From Heloderma charlesbogerti (Eukaryota; Chordata; Lepidosauria; Squamata; Helodermatidae): a stretch of DNA of 64,000 bases. This document shows, one piece after another, positions 48,383 to 64,000 of the stretch. Location of the stretch: NCBI GenBank assembly GCA_026122225.1, contig JANEZZ010001869.1, positions 124,001-188,000 on the forward strand, given 5' to 3'. Made by a program: the position numbers and the translations under genes. The notes under the pieces were generated by a model. That model saw nothing but the letters and a program-made list of their open reading frames with translations, was not told the DNA's origin and searched no databases. Every line of letters begins with the position of its first letter. Within the stretch, counting starts at the first letter, position 1.

Positions 48383-50713
48383 ATTGATACAAATTAAAAA
48401 ATCTTTTAAAGACTGTTATCTTATTACCAAGATTGAGGTAATATGTTTACAAAACATTTACAGAAATTGATATGAAGTTCATGAACACAGAGAAGGAGGG
48501 ACCAAGTTGTTAAGTTAAGTTCAGAGAAAGTAGGACCAGCAGAATTATCAGTTCTGGCAGGAAGGGGGAATGGAATAAGAACAGCAGTAAGATCACATGT
48601 TAAGGAGAAGAGCAGGCGGTTAGAGCTGGGTCACAGTTGCCATGGTACTCTACTAAAAAAAGTCTTGCTTTTTGTGATGTATGGACCCCCTCAAGTGTTT
48701 GTGCTTTGAGCTCTGAAAGATGTATTAGATTTCAAGACTCCCCAAGGGACACTACTGAGCAAAATTAAAGAGATCTTCAGACAGGAGAAGTGGCTGCAAC
48801 TAAAAAAAAAAAGGTTCTACAAAGTCAGACATCTCTGGGATGATGTGGACTGTTGAGTGAAGTGTTTTCTTTACAGCTGTCAGCAAAATCGCCATCTGAG
48901 AGAAAGAGAGAAAGAAAGAGGGGACCATCTTTCAAGACAGAGCCCTTACAAGTGAGAAGAGAACATGTCCTTTTGCAACAGGGCACCATGGACACTAACA
49001 ATGAGAGAGGGCTTGACATGGCACTAGGTTTCTCGGAGTCAGGAACCATGTTCATGACTGCAGACCAATAATTAAAACTGCTACTGAAGATGGATATCAT
49101 GTTGGGGTCTTACTATTTAAGCAGCTCTTACAGGCAGCAGCGGGAGATGCAACAGAGCATGTATGGGTTTATGGAACTAATTTATATTCTCCTGATTCCA
49201 CTTAGCCAGTACTTAAGGTAGTCATTTTAGCCTAATACTTTTAGCACACACAACTGTTAGCAGCCTAATTTTGACCACAGCTGTTTTTTGTCAGCATTTC
49301 ATGTCCTTTAAACTAGCATAAGCTTTTAACAGCCCAATTTTAAACAAATTCCCTTACTTAAATTCCCTTATTTAACAGCTGCATGCCTCATTCCTTTGTT
49401 CTCCTCAAAATGGAACACACCACTGGGTTGTACAAGCTGTGCAAGCCAAGATTCTTCCCTGGGCAAGGCCCTGATAATATGAAAAGGGGGGCCTTTTATT
49501 TTAAATCTCTGAGCGGAAGAGAACACTGCTTCAGCAGCTATTGTCCACCTCAGGAACTAATTTGTAGTCCTTTCAATATTTTATCCAGTTGGCTATTAAG
49601 GTCTGATGTAACACAGCAAACTTAATTTGACAGGCTGAATATTTTGGGTCTTGAGCTTTCCAAAATACATGGCAAGTTTCAAGCTGAAGTCTCTCAAAGT
49701 ATTAATGGTGACTGCTGGAACTTAAAGAGCATTTAGCATAGCAACTAAAACTTCCATTCTAGGAAAATCTGGGTGGGTTGCAGTCACTGTTGCCATAGCA
49801 CACTGAGCTTTGCTAAGATCCCTGTCCATAGTGCAGTGGCATGGGGTTTCTCCTTGCATTCATGGGAGACATGGGGGGATCTGAAGAAGAGCAGGAAAGG
49901 AAGAACTGCTGCAGCCACACCTTCCTCTAAATCAGCTCATTCAATGAGTGCTTGAAAAGATGCAAGTGAGGAGGGGTCAGACACACTCCAGAAGAAAGAA
50001 ATGAACCTGAGGACCCAAAGTAGTTCCAGCCTTTGGGATGAGTTGAGGAGAGCCTGCTCTTCCCTCTTCTGTCCATCTTCAGTACTCAGAAGTGTAAATT
50101 CTGGCTCAAAGCCTTTCAAATGCCCAAAGCTGGAGTATGCCCTTAACAGTGTGATTATGTGGAATGCATTAATGTCAAAATGGGTGCTTGAGAGCACCAG
50201 TAGTTCTGCTTCCTTTGTAGAAGGGAGCATCCACCTATGACAAAGCTAGAGAAAAAGGTAGTAGTTCAGCCAGTCACCAGCTGGCACTTCACGAAATGTC
50301 AAGCGTCCAGCCACTGCTCCCTTCTAGGCCTTAATCGTGGGTATTCACTAGGAAGGAGCTCTCAGTAGCAGGAAGGGAAAAAGTGTTTTCAAATTTTGTG
50401 AGAACCTCACCAGCAAAAGCTTTAGGTTAGGTTTCTAATACACTATAAAATGTTTTGGTAGGATGTTAATTTTTTAAATAAACTCTCAACCACCAGCACA
50501 TTGATTATTCCTTTCTTTGCAAAATAGCCCTTGCATTTCCAGGTTAGGATTTGTGCAAGCATGTTTATAACCCCCCCGCCCCCCCGAAACTATGGCTACT
50601 GAGTTAAGGTTACACACACTCTTTCAGTTCTAATTCAAAACAAAACCACCATATTTAAATGCACACAGCTACTTTACTATCTATAAAAAGGCCTTCCATG
50701 TCTGTGTTTGGTG

Positions 50714-50742
<29 letters not shown>
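50714..50742 (+). repeat. (GT)n microsatellite in the 3' UTR
   Basis: About 14 GT units followed by gcgcgtgtg. Transcribed as (CA)n about 105 nt after the SEC14L1 stop. Confidence 0.95.
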
Positions 50743-50746
<4 letters not shown>

Positions 50747-50846
50747 TGTGTTTGCAGTTGTCACTGATGATTATGCTGAATTGCAGTTGGCTGCCACAGA
50801 CGAGGGTCCGGCCATCTCTTCAATTGGCTTTTTGCTGGCAGTGGCA

Positions 50847-64000
<13,154 letters not shown>

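Larger units (their letters stand above)
48360..50846 (-). other. SEC14L1: Probable SEC14L1 3' UTR
   Basis: About 2.5 kb follow the TAG stop without any LINE, SINE or MITE that I recognise, in contrast to both flanks. The stretch contains a (GT)n microsatellite and a C-run near 50570-50590. Extent is inferred from the poly(A) signal candidate and the absence of transposons; no transcript evidence is available. Confidence 0.6.

Overview
This is a window of vertebrate nuclear DNA, almost certainly from a squamate reptile (lizard or snake). It holds a full-length RTE-BovB LINE, a Sauria SINE whose tail is BovB-like, several CR1 3' ends, tRNA-headed and 5S-rRNA-headed SINEs with CR1-like tails, and many short hAT-like palindromic elements. 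Genes are split by GT-AG introns and there is no bacterial-style gene layout.

Right part (about 48.4-61.8 kb, minus strand). The only cellular gene I can support is SEC14L1. Nine consecutive coding exons can be read by hand (61837 down to 50847). All join in frame with GT-AG introns and give the last 442 codons: the CRAL-TRIO lipid-binding domain followed by the GOLD domain, ending at a TAG stop. The upstream exons, including the PRELI/MSF1 domain, lie beyond base 64000. A stretch of about 2.5 kb without recognisable transposons follows the stop codon and ends at a plausible AATAAA near 48380. It is the likely 3' UTR.

Left part (1-48.3 kb). I find no cellular coding exon here. In mammals SEC14L1 is followed by SEPTIN9 across a long gap, so this is probably that intergenic interval. 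It is built largely of repeats: a 23-bp minisatellite (797-934); a 1.4-kb TIR-ended element holding a 5S-rRNA-derived palindrome (1350-2716); a Sauria SINE (3541-3880); a 280-bp tandem repeat (6644-7268); a CR1 split by a 55-bp-TIR MITE (9803-10520); a 144-bp tandem repeat (15880-16310); three GC-rich TAGGG-ended elements, two of them with perfect 8-bp target duplications (16453-16880, 18392-19297, 28211-28897); paired copies of unnamed dispersed repeats; and a full-length but dead BovB (41583-44769) with a 12-bp target duplication.

The elements interlock. BovB and CR1 are the two LINE machines, and the Sauria SINE, tRNA-Ala SINE and 5S SINE carry tails matching one or the other. Nested insertions (hAT in CR1, MITE in CR1, MITE in tRNA SINE) give relative ages. 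No CRISPR array, operon or other prokaryotic system is present. Family names are from memory and motif matching, not from a database search.
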